Assembly: GCA_963678705.1 (NCBI GenBank) | Contig: OY783208.1 | Coordinates: forward strand, 13,451,782-13,515,781 | Length of the DNA stretch: 64,000 nucleotides | Reading direction: 5' to 3' | Source of the DNA: Panorpa germanica | Lineage: Eukaryota > Arthropoda > Insecta > Mecoptera > Panorpidae | Shown: positions 1-11,611 of the stretch, in pieces | How positions within the stretch are numbered: position 1 is the first letter of the stretch | Layout: the number at the start of each line of letters is the position of its first letter | Notes under the pieces: model-generated | What the model was told of the DNA's origin: nothing | Seen by the model: the letters and a program-made list of their open reading frames with translations, nothing else | Databases searched by the model: none | Position numbers and translations under genes: made by a program

Positions 1-396
1 TTTTGAAAAAAAGTTGGTCAAATAAAGCATAAATTGAAAATATTTTTTATTTTGATAAAAAATATATTTTTTAGACAATTTATATGTGTCAATGTGTGTA
101 CTGTGTATATGTGCGCGAGTTTATTTATTATTTCAATTTAAAAATAGAGTTAAATATGAAATTTAATTACGAATTATTTTATTGGATGCAAATCATACAC
201 GCCAAAAAGACGTCGCTTTGCGACGGGGGTAAACTTTAGACTTTAATAAAGACTTTAAAGAGAAAAAATTTCTAAGACTTTAGGCGTCCCATAGAACAAG
301 TTAAATATTTGAATTTCAAAATGAAAATTAAATTTGACATGAAATTAAAGCCATACACAAAAGGCAGACGTCGCTTGCGACGGGGGTAAAAGCTAG

Positions 397-1188
397 TATA
401 TTATAATGTCCCAGGTGTATATTTGTTTTCTTATATTCTTATATGTTTGGTTCAAATTTTGTATGGCATCTCGAAAACGGCTCCAGGGAAGTTTTTAAAA
501 ATTTCCTATTTCGTAGAGAAAAAAATTCTAAGACTTTTGGCGTCCCTGGATTTTTTGCTGAATTTCCTGGAAACCCGTAATTTTGGAAAAACTGGAAAAA
601 AAGTGATCCCTTTTTTGCTGTATTACTTTTAAGTCGTAAAAGATAGAAAGTTGAAATTTTGCATGTGTATTAAGCTATTTAAGGCTGATTTTTCTCAAAA
701 ATTAGAAATTCAAAAATTGAAAAAGGGGGGGTTAAAGAAATTCGGGGGCCCGGTAGGAAACTTTGGAGAAAGTTCATATTCTGAATTCTAGAATAATTAA
801 GTATATTATTAATGAAAAAAAATTCAAAATTTCAAAATTTTATTTGGGGGCACGGGGGCTGTATTTTTCGAGAGTAAAAATTGTGCTAGAAAATTAAAAT
901 TTTGTATATAGCCTAACCTTGGTAAGTTATTTACGAATCGAAAAAAAAAATTCCAAATTTTGAAAAAAAGTTGGTCAAAAAACGCATAAATTGAAAATAT
1001 TTTTTATTTTTATAAAAAAAATATATTTTTTAGTCAATTTATATGTGTCAATGTATTTGTGCGAGTTTATTTATTATTTCAATTTAAAAATAGAACAGTG
1101 AAATATGAAATTTAATTACGTATTATTTTATTGGATTCAAATGATACACGCCAAAAAGACGTCGCATTGCGACGGGGGTAAACTCAAG
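397..1188 (+). repeat. Array unit, Helitron-like (792 bp)
   Basis: This unit starts directly after the CTAG at 393-396 with TATATTATAATGTCCCAG, lacking the first three bases of the family 5' end. It ends in hairpin CGTCGC-ATT-GCGACG and CAAG. It belongs to the 3' subtype with CACGCCAAAAAGACGTCGC before the hairpin. Confidence 0.7.
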
Positions 1189-1984
1189 TATATTATAATG
1201 TCCCAGCTGTATATTTATATTCTTATATGTTTATGTCTTCATATGTTTGGTTCGAATTTTGTATGGCATCTCGAAAACGGCTCCAGGAAAGTTTTTAATA
1301 ATTTCCTATTTCGTAGAGAAAAAAATTCTAAGACTTTTGGCGTCCCCGGATTTTTCCCTGAATTTCCTGGAAACCCGTAATTTTGGAAAAACTGGAAAAA
1401 AAGTGATCCCTTTTTTGCTGTATTACTTTTAATTCGTATAAGATAGAAAGTTGAAATTTTGCATGTGTATTAAGGTATTCAATGCTGACATTTCTCAAAA
1501 ATTAGAAATTCAAAAATTGAAAAAGGGGGGATTAAAGAAATTCGGGGGCCCGGCAAGGAACTTTGGAGAAAATTCATTTTCTGGATTCTAGAATAATTAA
1601 GTATATTATTAATGAAAAAAAAATTCAAATGTTTAAAATTGTATTGTGGGTCACGGGGGCAGTATTTGCCGAGAGTAAAAATTGTGCTAGAAAGTTGAAA
1701 TTTTGTATGTAGGCTAACCTTGGCAACTTATTTACGAATCGAAAAAAAAATCCCAACTTTTGAAAAAAAGTTGTTCAAATATCGCATAAATTCAAAATAG
1801 TTTTTATTTTGATATAAAAAATTTATTTTTTTAGTCAGTTTGTATGAAAAATTAATTGTTATTAAATGTTAAATCAATATAGGACGAGTTTATTATTTCA
1901 ATTTAAAAATGAAATTAAATTTTGACTTAAAATTCAAGCCACTCACAAAAAACAAACGTCGCTTGCGACGGGGGTAAAAGCTAG
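1189..1984 (+). repeat. Array unit, Helitron-like (796 bp)
   Basis: This unit begins TATATTATAATGTCCCAG right after the CAAG variant end and closes with CGTCGCTTGCGACG, GGGGTAAAAG and CTAG. It has the second 3' subtype, with CACTCACAAAAAACA before the hairpin, so subtypes alternate within the array. Confidence 0.7.
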
Positions 1985-1998
1985 TATATATATATATA

Positions 1999-2358
1999 TC
2001 CTATATTATAATATTCCAACTGTATGTTTATATTCTTATATGTTTATATTCTTATATTCTTATATGTTTGGTACTAAATTTTGTATGGCAGCGCGAAAAC
2101 GGCTCCCACGATCTTTTTCAAAATTTCCTATTTCGTAGAGAAAAAATTTCTAAGACTTTTGGCGTCCCCGGATTTTTCCTGGAAACCCGTAATTTTGGAA
2201 AAACTGTAAAAAAAAGTGAGCCCTTTTTTTGCTGTATTACTTTTAATTCGTAAAAGATAGAAAGTTGAAATTTTGCATGTGTATTAAGGTATTCAATGTT
2301 GGCAAATTCAAGCAACACACAAAAAACAGACGTCGCTTGCGACGGGGGTAAAAGCTAG
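1999..2358 (+). repeat. Array unit with complete 5' end, internally deleted (360 bp)
   Basis: The unit opens with TCCTATATTATAATATTCC after a short TA run and ends with the hairpin and CTAG at 2355-2358. The central G-rich part present in longer units is missing: the text runs from the GTTGAAATTTTGCATG core straight to the 3' terminal segment. Confidence 0.7.
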
Positions 2359-3117
2359 TGATCTTATATTCTTATATGTTTGGTAGTGAATTTTGTATGG
2401 CAGCGCGAAAACGGCTTTTACGATCTTTTTGAAAATTTTCTATTTCGTAGAGAAAAAAATTCTAAAACTTTTGGCGTCCCAGGATTTTTTCCTAAATTTC
2501 CTGGAAACCCGTAATTTTGGAAAATCTGGAAAAAAAAGTGATCCCTTATTTGCTGTATTACTTTTAATTTGAAAAAGATAGAAAGTTGAAACTTTGCATG
2601 TGTATTAAGGTATTCAATGCTGACATTTTTCAAAAATTAGAAATTCAAAAATTGAAAAAGGGGGGGTTTAATTTGGGGTCCCGTTAGGGAGCTTTTGAGA
2701 AAGTTCATATTCTGAATTCTAAAATAATTAAGTATATTATCAATAAAAAAAAAAAAAAATTTCAAAATTTCATTGGGGGGCACGGGGGCAGTATATGCCG
2801 AGAGTAAAAATTGTGCTAGAATAATTGAAATTTTGTATGTAGGCTAACCTTTGCTAACCTTGGTAACTTATTTACGAATCGATAAAAAAAATTCTAAATT
2901 TAGAAAAAAAGTTGGTCAAATAACGCATAAATTGAAAATATTTTTTATTTTGATAAAAAAAATATATTTTTTTAGTCAATTTTATATGTGTGGCGAGTTT
3001 ATTTATTATTTCAATTTAAAAATAAAATTAAATATGAAATATAATTACGAATTGTTTTATTGTATTTAAATCATACACGACAAAAGGACGTCGCATTGCG
3101 ACGAGGGTAAACTCTAG
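2359..3117 (+). repeat. Array unit, Helitron-like (759 bp)
   Basis: The unit starts at the TGATCTTATATTC variant of the 5' region and ends in CGTCGC-ATT-GCGACG and CTAG. The body holds the usual three GC-punctuated sub-repeats. Confidence 0.65.
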
Positions 3118-3873
3118 CGATCTTATATTCTTATATGTTTGGTAGTAAATTTTGTATGGCAGCGCGAAAACGGCTTTGTCAATGTTTTTGAAAAGTGCCT
3201 GTTTTGTAGAGAAACAAATTTTAAGACTTTTGGCGTCTCCGGATTTTTCCATAAATTTCCTGGAAACCCGTAATTTTGGAAAAACTGGAAAAAAGTCAGC
3301 CTTGTTTTGCTGTATTACTTTTAATTCGTAAAAGATAGAAAGTTGAAATTTTGCATGTGTATTAGGGTATTCAATGCTGACATTTTTTAAAAATTAGAAA
3401 TTCAAAAATTGACAAAGGGGGGGTTAAAGAAAATCGGGGGCCCGGTAGGGAACTTTGGAGATAGTTCATATTTTGGATTCTAGAATAATTAAGTATATTA
3501 TTAATAAAAAGAAAATTCAAAATTTCAAAATTTTATTGGGGGGCAGTATTTGCCGAGAGTAAAAATTGTGCTAGAAAGTTGATATTTTGTATATAGGCTA
3601 ACCTTGGTAACTTATTTACGAATCGAAAAAAAAAAATTCCAAATTTTGAAAAAAAGTTGGTCAAATAACGCATAAATTGAAAATATTTTTTATTTTGATA
3701 AAAAAAATATATTTTTTTAGTCAATTTATATGTGTCAATGTATATGTGCGAGTTTATTTATTATATCAACTTAAAAATAGAACAGTTAATTATGAAATTT
3801 AATTACGAATTATTTTATTGGATTCAAATCATACGCCAAAAAGACGTCACTTTGCGACGGGGGTAAACTCTAG
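3118..3873 (+). repeat. Array unit, Helitron-like (756 bp)
   Basis: The 5' part is CGATCTTATATTC, almost the same as the preceding unit, and the 3' end is CTAG at 3870-3873 after a mutated hairpin (CGTCAC...GCGACG). The body closely matches 2359-3117, which suggests the two are sister copies. Confidence 0.65.
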
Positions 3874-4733
3874 ACTTTAAAAGAGACTTTAAAGACTTGA
3901 CAGAGAAAAAAATTCTAAGACTTCTAGCGTCCCCAGTTTTTTCCCTGAATTTCCTGGAAACCCGTAATTTTGGAAGAACTGAAAAAAAATGAGCTTTTTT
4001 GCTGTATTACTTTTAATTCGTGAAAGACTGAAAGTTGAAATTTTGCATGTGTATTAAGGTATTCAATGCTGACATTTCTCAAAAATTAGAAATTCAAATA
4101 TTGAAAAAGGGGAGGTTGAAGAAATTTAGGGGCCCGGTAGGGAACTTTGGAGAAAGTTCATATTCTGGATTCTAGAATAATTAAGTATATTAATAATAAA
4201 AAAAAATTAAAAATTTTATTTGGCGGCACGGGGGGCATTATTTGCCGAGAGTAAAAATTGTGCTAGAAAGTTGAAATTTTGTATATAGGCTAACCTTGGT
4301 AACTTATTTACGAATTGACAAAAAAAATCCCAAATTTTGAAAAAAAGTTTGTCAAATAACGCATAAATTGAAAATATTTTTTATTTTGATAAAAAAAATA
4401 TATTTTTTTAGTCAATTTATATGTGTCAATGTATATGTGCGAGTTTATTTATTATTTCAATTTAAAAATAGAACAGTTAAATATGAAATGTAATTACGAA
4501 TTATTTTATTGGATTCAAATGATATACGTCAAAAAGACGTCGCTTTGCGACGGGGGTAAACTATAGTAGAGTTAAATATGAATTGTAATTACGAATTATT
4601 TTATTGGATTCAAATATACACGCCAAAAAGACGCTTTACGACGGAGGTAAACTCTGGTGGAATTAAAATTTTTACATGAAGTTCAAGCCACACACAAAAG
4701 ACAGACGTCGCTTGCGACGGGGGTAAAAGCTAG
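3874..4733 (+). repeat. Array unit plus two extra 3' termini
   Basis: One 692-bp unit ends near 4565 in CTATAG. It is followed by two further terminal pieces without bodies: about 90 bp ending near 4655 in CTCTGG and about 75 bp ending in CTAG at 4730-4733. Both carry recognisable hairpin remnants, and the last is of the other 3' subtype. So three 3' ends occur within 200 bp. Confidence 0.65.
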
Positions 4734-7263
4734 TTTATATATATTTCCGGTAACAAAATCTATATGGTATCTTCTAAACGGCGCCTACAAAGTTTTTTAA
4801 ATTTTGATATTATGTAAAGGACGAATTTCTAAGACTTTCTACGTCCCTGAATTTTTCCCTAAATTTCCCTGGAAAAAATTATTCTGGAAAAACTGGAAAA
4901 TTTGAAAAAATACCTTTGCAAATATCTGACGAACTAGAAAAGATAGAAAACTGAAATTTGGTGTGTGTATTGAGATCATAATTGTGCACATTTGCCAATA
5001 GTTGGACATTTAAAATTTGAGTTCAGTAGCGGCGCGAATTTCCGGGGGCAATGTTAGAATAGAGTTAGGACGTTCAAATTTAATATGTAGGCTCACTCTA
5101 GAGTGTCATTAATGAAAAACAATAAACAGCCCTAAATTTCCAGTGGCGGCGGGAGTTGAGACAGAAAAGGCCAGAATTATTGAAAAAGTAGTAATAAAAC
5201 TTAGGATATGTATTGAGAAACTAACTGCGCATGTTTGCCAATAATTGGATTACCAAAATTTTAAATCAGTAGCTGCGTGATTTTTTAGAAGCGATGTCGC
5301 AACAGAGCTAGAACGTTGATATTTGGAATGTGGGCCCTATTTAGAGTGTCATTAAAGACAAACTATACAAATCTGCAACTTTCCAGACGCGGCGGGCGCT
5401 GGGGGCCAAAAACCAGAAATATGAAATATGTAGAGATAAAAGGCTATAGTTCAGAATATATGTTCTTAGATACAAATAAAATAGATCTATGTGTTAAAAT
5501 TTGACAAACTTGCTCAGTAGCGCAGGTATGTGGGGGTACTAATGCTAAAATATAAATACAAAGCTGAAATTTAGTACGCTGATATAGATTGACATATTAA
5601 AAACGAAAATATAAAAAAAATACATTTTCTTAAGTGTAACACTAGAGTAGGGAGTGATAAACCGAGTATAAGAACAAAATAGAAGACCAACGATGATATT
5701 TTGCATGTAGAATATTAAATAGAAGCACAATAGTTCTCTATAAGTTAGATAGTTAAATTACATTCAATAGTAGAATTGAATTGATTTTTGGTGCGTTTGT
5801 TGTGCTGTGAAATCGAACAGGAGTGAGAGTTATAGGGGGGAAATAGTTAACACCAAATTAAAAAAATAGAAACTACGCATGTGGATATTTTCGAAAAATA
5901 AATTTAACCTTAGTAGTGGCGTGAAATTGGGGAAGTGAAGGCGAAAAAGGCTTTGCCAAACATCTCAATTTTGAAATTTTGATCATTTATAAAAGTAGAG
6001 GTAGATAAAGGTTATAAAGGTAGAGAGAATAGTTACGAGCAAAATAGATGCCTAAAATTTGACAATTTTATTTAAGGAGCTAATATTATATCGTAAATAT
6101 AAATACGAAAATTAGAACATAAGATTACAGTGCAGTTTTAATTATGTAAATAAATTGCTGTAATATCGAATTAGTAGTGCCTGATAGGAGGAGATGTGGC
6201 GCTCGGGTTTAGTATTAAGTAACGGTGGTGTTAGAAGTAGTGGCGGTAGATTATAATGGCTCTGGGACGTAATCGTGTTGCAGAATATGTGTTTTGGTGC
6301 TGGAAGTGTGGGCGGCGGTGAATGGAAATTAAATTGAAAGTGCAATAACGGGAAGGATAAGGGCTAGAGATGAGATTATTAAAATCGAACCGCTAGGCTT
6401 TCTTAAAAACATAAATGAATTGATGTTATTAGTAGGTTTACATTGAAATAAGTGAAAATTAATTTTATAAAGCATTTATCTTATTGAACAATTATTAAAG
6501 GATAATGTACTTCTATGGATAAAATTTAGTATGCAGGTTGCCAGTAAAGTATTAATTTTGAAAACTAATTGTTAAGAGATTAGTACGCAGGTGGTGGAAG
6601 CGCAGGTTTATTTAATGCTTGCGCAAAAACGGGGGCGATAGGAAAGTGCCTTAATGAGCGATGATGCGCAGGTGGTGTTGCAAGTGGCAGAGGTTTGCCA
6701 CTGTGGCAGAGATGCAGAGGAATACAATTGAAAGTGCGTGAACGATAGAGATAATGGAGCGAAGAGGTGATGATTGGTGTTTAGGGGCGGGGCAATGGAC
6801 ATTGTTCAATACTGTGCATCATTAAGGTAAATAATAATTTTACTCAGGGAAGAGAAAGCGCAGGCCTATTTAATTATAGCGCTAAAGAGAGGGTGCCGTT
6901 AAAGTACTCTAAGGACCGACGATGCTCAGGGAAGAGCGATACAGAGTGCTGAAGGAAGGAGGCGATCCATGGTGGAAGCCTAGAGGAATCAAATTAAAAG
7001 TTCAAAAACGTAAGAGAGCATGGAGCCAAGAGGTGATGTTTGGGGCTTATGGGCGGGGGCACTGTAGACTGGTCAATATAATACTTTGTTACTGTAAATG
7101 AAATAATTATAACAACATAAGGAAACAAAAATTTAAAAAATGATATATTTTAGAGAGAATTACTTAAAAATATATTTTTTTGCATTATTTTCAATTAAGC
7201 AATTAACTTTTATTTATTAACAAATGTTAAATACACGCCGCTTTGCGACGGGCAAAGCGCTAG
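4734..7263 (+). repeat. Expanded, diverged Helitron-like unit made of degenerate repeats
   Basis: This segment fills the space between two CTAG ends but is 2.5 kb, three times a normal unit. It is a chain of diverged blocks of very roughly 115 bp. Each has a core like GAACGTTGATATTTG or GAAATTTGGTGTGTGTATTG followed by a GC-rich block such as GCGGCGGG or GGGGGC. The last part holds two direct repeats of about 265 bp, roughly 6595-6860 and 6855-7085, both with an AAGAGGTGATG...GGGGC motif. It ends with a short hairpin remnant and CTAG at 7260-7263. The open frames inside are short and repeat-derived. I see no gene. Confidence 0.6.
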
Positions 7264-8083
7264 TCCTATATTATAATGTTCCAACTGTTTGAATCTATTC
7301 TTATATTCTTATAATCTTATGATCTTAAATTCTTATATGTTTGGTACTGAATTTTGTATGGTAGCGCGAAAACGGCTCCATCAATGTTTTTGAAAATTTC
7401 TTATTTCGTAGAGAAAAAAATTCTAAGACTTTTGGCGTCCCCGGATTTTCCCCTGAATTTCCTGGAAACCCGTAATTTTCGAAAAACTGGAAAAAAAGTG
7501 AGCCCTTTTTTGCTGTAATACTTTAAATTCGTAAAAGATAGAAAGTTGAAATTTTGCATGTGTATTAAGGTATTTAATGCTGACATTTCTCAAAAATTAG
7601 AAATTCAAAAATTAACAAAGGGCGGTTGAAGAAATTCGGGGGCCCGGTAGGGAACTTTGGAGAAAGTTCATATTCTGGATTTTAGAATAATTAAGTATAG
7701 TATTGATAAAAAAAAATTCAAAATTTCAAAATTTTATTTGGGGGCACGGGGGCAGTATTTTCCGAGAGTAAAAATTGTGCTAAAAAGTTAAAATTTTGTA
7801 TATATGCTAACCTTGGTAACTTATTTACGAATCGAAAAAAAAAATCCCAAATTTTGAAAAAAAGTTGGTCAAATAACGCATAAATTGAAAATATTTTTTA
7901 TTTTGATAAAAAAAATATATTTTGTTAGTCAATTTATATGTGTCAATGTATATGTGCGAGTTTATTTATTATTTCAATTTAAAAATAGAACAGTTAAATA
8001 TGAAATTTAATTACGAATTATTTTATTGGATTCAAATCATACACGCCTAAAAGACGTCACTTTGCGACGCGGGTAAACTCTAG
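7264..8083 (+). repeat. Array unit with complete 5' end (820 bp)
   Basis: The unit begins TCCTATATTATAATGTTCC directly against the preceding CTAG, so two elements are joined without host bases between them. It ends in a hairpin variant and CTAG at 8080-8083. Confidence 0.7.
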
Positions 8084-9262
8084 ACTTTAAAAGAGACTTT
8101 AAAGAGAAAAAAATTCTAAAACTTTTAGCGTCCCCAGATTTTTCACTGAATTTCCTGGAAACCCGTAATTTTGGAAAAACTGGAAAAAAAGTGAGCCTTT
8201 TTAGGTGTATTACTTTTAATTCGTATAAGATAGAAAGTTGAAATTTTGCATGTGTATTAAGGTATATTCAATCCTGACATTTCTCAAAAATTAGAAATTC
8301 AAAAATTGAAAAAGGGGGGGTTGAAGAAATTTGGGGGCCCGGTATGGAACTTTGGAGAAAGTTCATATTCTGGATTCTAGAATAATTAGGTATATTATTA
8401 ATAAAAAAAAATTCAAAATTTCAAAATTTTATTTGGCGGCACGGGGGACATTATTTTTCGAGTGTAAAAATTGTTAAAACAGTTAAATATGAAATTTAAT
8501 TACGAATTATTTTATTGGATTCAAATCATACACGCCAAAAAGACGTCACTTTTCGACGTGGGTAAACGTTAGACTTTAAAAGAGACTTTAAAGAGAAAAA
8601 AATTCTAAATCTTTTAGCGTCCCCAGGTTTTTCACTGAATTTCCTGGAAACCCGTAATTTTGAAAAAACTGGAAAAAAAGTGAGCCTTTTTTGCTGTATT
8701 ACTTTTAATTGGTAGAAGATAGAAAGTTGAAATTTTGCTTGTGTATTAAGGTATTCAATGATGACATTTCTCAAAAATTAGAAATTCAAAAATTGACAAA
8801 GGGGGGCTTAAAGAAATTCAAGGGCCCTGTAGGGAACTTTAGAGAAAGTTCAAATTCTGGATTTTAGAATAATTAAGTATAGTATTAATAAAAAAAAATT
8901 CAAAATTTTAAAATTTTATTTGGGGGCACGAGGGCAGTATTTTCTGAGAGTAAAAATTGTGCTAGTAAGTTGAAATTTTATATATAGGCTAATCTTGATA
9001 ACTTATTTACTAATCGAAAAAAAAAATTCCAAATCTTTAAAAAATTTGGTCAAATAACGCATAAATTGAAAATATTTTTTATTTTGATATAAAAAATATA
9101 TTTTCTTAGTCAGTTTGTATGAAAAATTAATTGTTATTATATGTTGAATTAATATAGGACGAGTTTATTTATTATTTCAATTTAAAAATTGAATTAAATT
9201 TTGACATGAAATTCAAGCCACTCACAAAAACAGACGTCGCTTGCGACGGGGGTAAAAGCTAG
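8084..9262 (+). repeat. Two array units (489 and 690 bp)
   Basis: The first starts ACTTTAAAAGAGACTTTAAAG and ends near 8572 in GTTAG after a decayed hairpin. The second starts with the same ACTTTAAAAGAGACTTTAAAG string and ends in an intact hairpin with CTAG at 9259-9262. The identical starts point to amplification of a 5'-truncated copy. Confidence 0.65.
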
Positions 9263-10014
9263 TATTCTTATATGTTTGGTAGTAAATTTTGCATAGCAGC
9301 GCGAAAACGGCTACGTCAATGTTTTTGAAAATTGTCTATTTCGTAGAGAAAAAAATTCAAAGACTTTTAGCGTTCCCTGTTTTTTTCCTGAATTTCCTGG
9401 AAACCCGTAATTTGAAAAAACTGGAAAAAAAGTGAGCCTTTTTTGCTGTATTACTTTTAATTTGTAAATGATAGAAAGTTGAAATTTTGCATGTGTATTA
9501 ATGTATTCAATTCTGACATATATCAAAAATTAGAAATTTAAAAATTGAAAAAGAGGGGGTTGACGAAATTCGGAAGCCTGGTAGGGAACTTTAAAGAAAA
9601 TTCATATTCTGGATTCTAGAATAATTAAGTATGTTATTATTAAAAAAAAATTCAAAATTTTAAAATTTTATTTGGTGGCACGGGGGCAGTATTTGCCGAG
9701 AGTAAAAATTGTGCTAGAAAGTTGAAATTTTGTATATAGGCTAACTTTGGTAACTTATTTACGAATCAAAAAAAAAATCCCAAATTTTGAAAAAAAGTTG
9801 GTCAAACAACGCATAAATTGAAAATATTTTTTATTTTGATAAAAAAAATATATTTTTTCAGTCAGTTTGTATGAAAAATTAATTGTTATTATATGTAAAA
9901 TAAATATAGGACGAGTTTATTTATTACTTTAATTTAAAAATGGAATTAAATTTTGACATGAAAACAAGCCACTTACAAAAAACAGATGTCGCTTTCGACG
10001 GGGGTAGAAGCTAG
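9263..10014 (+). repeat. Last array unit (752 bp)
   Basis: The unit runs from TATTCTTATATGTTTGG to a slightly mutated hairpin (TGTCGC-TTT-CGACGG) and CTAG at 10011-10014. It is followed at once by the AT palindrome. Confidence 0.65.
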
Positions 10015-10015
10015 T

Positions 10016-10040
10016 TATATTATATTATTATTATATTTCA

Positions 10041-10095
<55 letters not shown>

Positions 10096-10125
10096 AATTA
10101 TGAAATATAATAATAATATAATATA
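10016..10125. repeat. AT-rich palindrome with central (TA)n
   Basis: The left arm (about 10016-10056, containing TATTTCATAATTATATA) and the right arm (about 10085-10125, containing TATATAATTATGAAATA) are exact reverse complements as far as I can read. They flank about 30 bases of TA. The palindrome fills the whole space between the CTAG of one Helitron-like copy and the 5' TC of the next. An open frame across it (9986-10225) is an artefact of the repeat. Confidence 0.75.
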
Positions 10126-10426
10126 TCTTAATATATATAAATTACGTGTCACGTTGTGTGTCCGCGATGGACTCCTAAACTACTTAACCGATTTTAATCA
10201 AATTTGTACACCGTGTGCAGTTTGATCCAACTTAAAAGATAGGATAGCTTACATCTCAATTATTATCTTATTACAAATTATTTGTCTATTAATTATCTGT
10301 TAGCTCCAAACGATGACATCTGGCGACATATGTTGACTAGATTGAGTAAATATTCTGTTGACTAGATTGAGTAAATATTCAATAGATGGCGCGTTAGTCA
10401 CAGCAACGCGTGGCCGGGACAGCTAG
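10126..10426 (+). mobile_element. Short non-autonomous Helitron, second family (301 bp)
   Basis: The 5' end TCTTAATATATATAAATTACG is preceded by A, and the 3' end GCGTGGCCGGGACAGCTAG is followed by T, as expected for Helitron insertion between A and T without target duplication. The interior carries the phrase CTACTTAACCGATTTTAAT and a duplicated GTTGACTAGATTGAG block near 10331 and 10358. A sister copy in reverse orientation lies at 42081-42413. Confidence 0.8.
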
Positions 10427-10782
10427 TATATATATATATATATATAAAAAGAAATATATATATTTCTATTTTTCTAGAAATTTTGTTGACATTGACTTTG
10501 ACATACAATAGACTAGTCCATTTGCATAGCTGTGGATCGTACTAGACCTCGTGGTTATTTTTGCATGTCAGTTGACATACAGGACATTCAATTAGTCTTC
10601 TTGACAATAACTTTTTACTTATTATGCTTGCGTTCGTATTAATTTATAGAATTACAAAATTCCTAAAATTTCGTTAAACGTAAAATATTTTGATTTTTTT
10701 TGTTGTTGCAAGAATATCAAAGGGAGCTATTTTATCTATAAATGTGCTATATTATTGTGTTGGATAAGTTTTTATCAATTAA

Positions 10783-11444
10783 GGGAGGGGTTAGGGTTTC
10801 AGCGTAAAAAAAACAATTTTTTGAGCAATTTTATTCGAACCTTTTGCACATTATTGAAGCATAAGCCGGTAACAAAGCTTTTTCCAGAAGGTCTTGGAAA
10901 AAAGACAATTTGCGGTGTTCACTATAACTCGGCCGGAAATTATTTGAAAATAAAAAACCATTAAAACTTAGTTAAATTATAATCAAATCCTAACCCCTAC
11001 GACCTCTGATAATTTTTTTTTCATTTAAAAATTTTTGGTGCCCATCTAAAGTGTAAACTGTTATTTTTCACGAAAAATTCCGCCATTTTGTGGGTGGGAA
11101 ACACCCTTAATGTAAAAAAAATTGTTTTTATCTAAACGTTGGGGTGAGGTATTTTATATGTAGAAAATGTTTTCGAAGTTTGAAATAAATCGGTAAATTA
11201 GTTTTTAAATTGTCGTGAACACGGACTTTGAAAAAGTAGTTTTTAGAAAAACGCGTCTAAAGTTTTTGAACTTATACAGGGTGTATTGTCAATACAGACA
11301 ATACCTTCAGACAATAGACAATAACTTCAAGGATATTGCTTAGATCGGCTTAAAATTTTAAGGACATATTCTTGAAATGTTAAACAATAAGATAAGACAA
11401 AAAAAAAATTGGATTTTTTGAAAGTGACAACCCTAACCCCTCCC
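10783..11444. mobile_element. TTAA-flanked MITE with telomere-like inverted ends
   Basis: The terminal inverted repeats are GGGAGGGGTTAGGGTT at 10783 and its complement ending at 11444. Both are flanked by TTAA (10779-10782 and 11445-11448). The 662-bp interior has no transposase and includes the phrases ACTCGGCCGGAAATTA and CGCCATTTTGTGGGTGGG. These recur in reverse orientation in the copy at 40121-41161. TTAA duplications are typical of piggyBac-type elements, but piggyBac ends usually begin CCC, so the superfamily is open. It holds the uninterrupted 13-mer (11381-11393) that is the SINE target in the sister copy. Confidence 0.8.
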
Positions 11445-11611
11445 TTAATATTATTTTATTTTAAACATTAAAAGTTTTTTTTTTTTTAAATTAATATATA
11501 TTTAATTTCTTATAATTTTTGGGCTTCCTTATAATGTTCTGCTTTAATTTTAATTTTACTTTAACTAAACTAAAGAGCATAAGTCAATTTTGGTTTTTCT
11601 TTATGTTTTAG

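Larger units (their letters stand above)
1..10014 (+). repeat. Head-to-tail array of non-autonomous Helitron-like elements
   Basis: About a dozen copies of one element lie in the same orientation. Each ends in a hairpin (CGTCGC, 2-3 base loop, GCGACG), a G-rich spacer of about 10 bases and CTAG or a one-base variant. That is the 3' signature of Helitrons. Clear CTAG ends are at 393-396, 1981-1984, 2355-2358, 3114-3117, 3870-3873, 4730-4733, 7260-7263, 8080-8083, 9259-9262 and 10011-10014; degenerate ends lie near 232, 1188, 4565, 4655 and 8572. Most units are 690-820 bp. The 5' end reads TCCTATATTATAATG at 1999 and 7264, where the latter directly abuts a CTAG. No transposase gene is present. 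The short open frames inside (for example near 423, 1247, 2851 and 8526) recur from unit to unit only because the DNA repeats, so I do not call them genes. Seen: the ends and periodicity. Inferred: rolling-circle origin. Confidence 0.8.

Noticed and set aside
423..3724. Many 60-100 codon frames on both strands of the first 10 kb
   Set aside because: The same peptides recur at every array unit because the DNA repeats. They have no domain, and stops differ between units.
1..10014. CRISPR-like or satellite array
   Set aside because: Units are about 0.7-0.8 kb with transposon-type ends, not short repeats with unique spacers, and the genome is eukaryotic.
9986..10225. 79-codon frame rich in Tyr and Ile
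   Set aside because: It is the translation of the AT palindrome and (TA)n tract.
10783..10800. Telomeric repeat (TTAGGG) signal
   Set aside because: Only one TTAGGG-like word, at both ends of a mobile element; no tandem telomere repeats.
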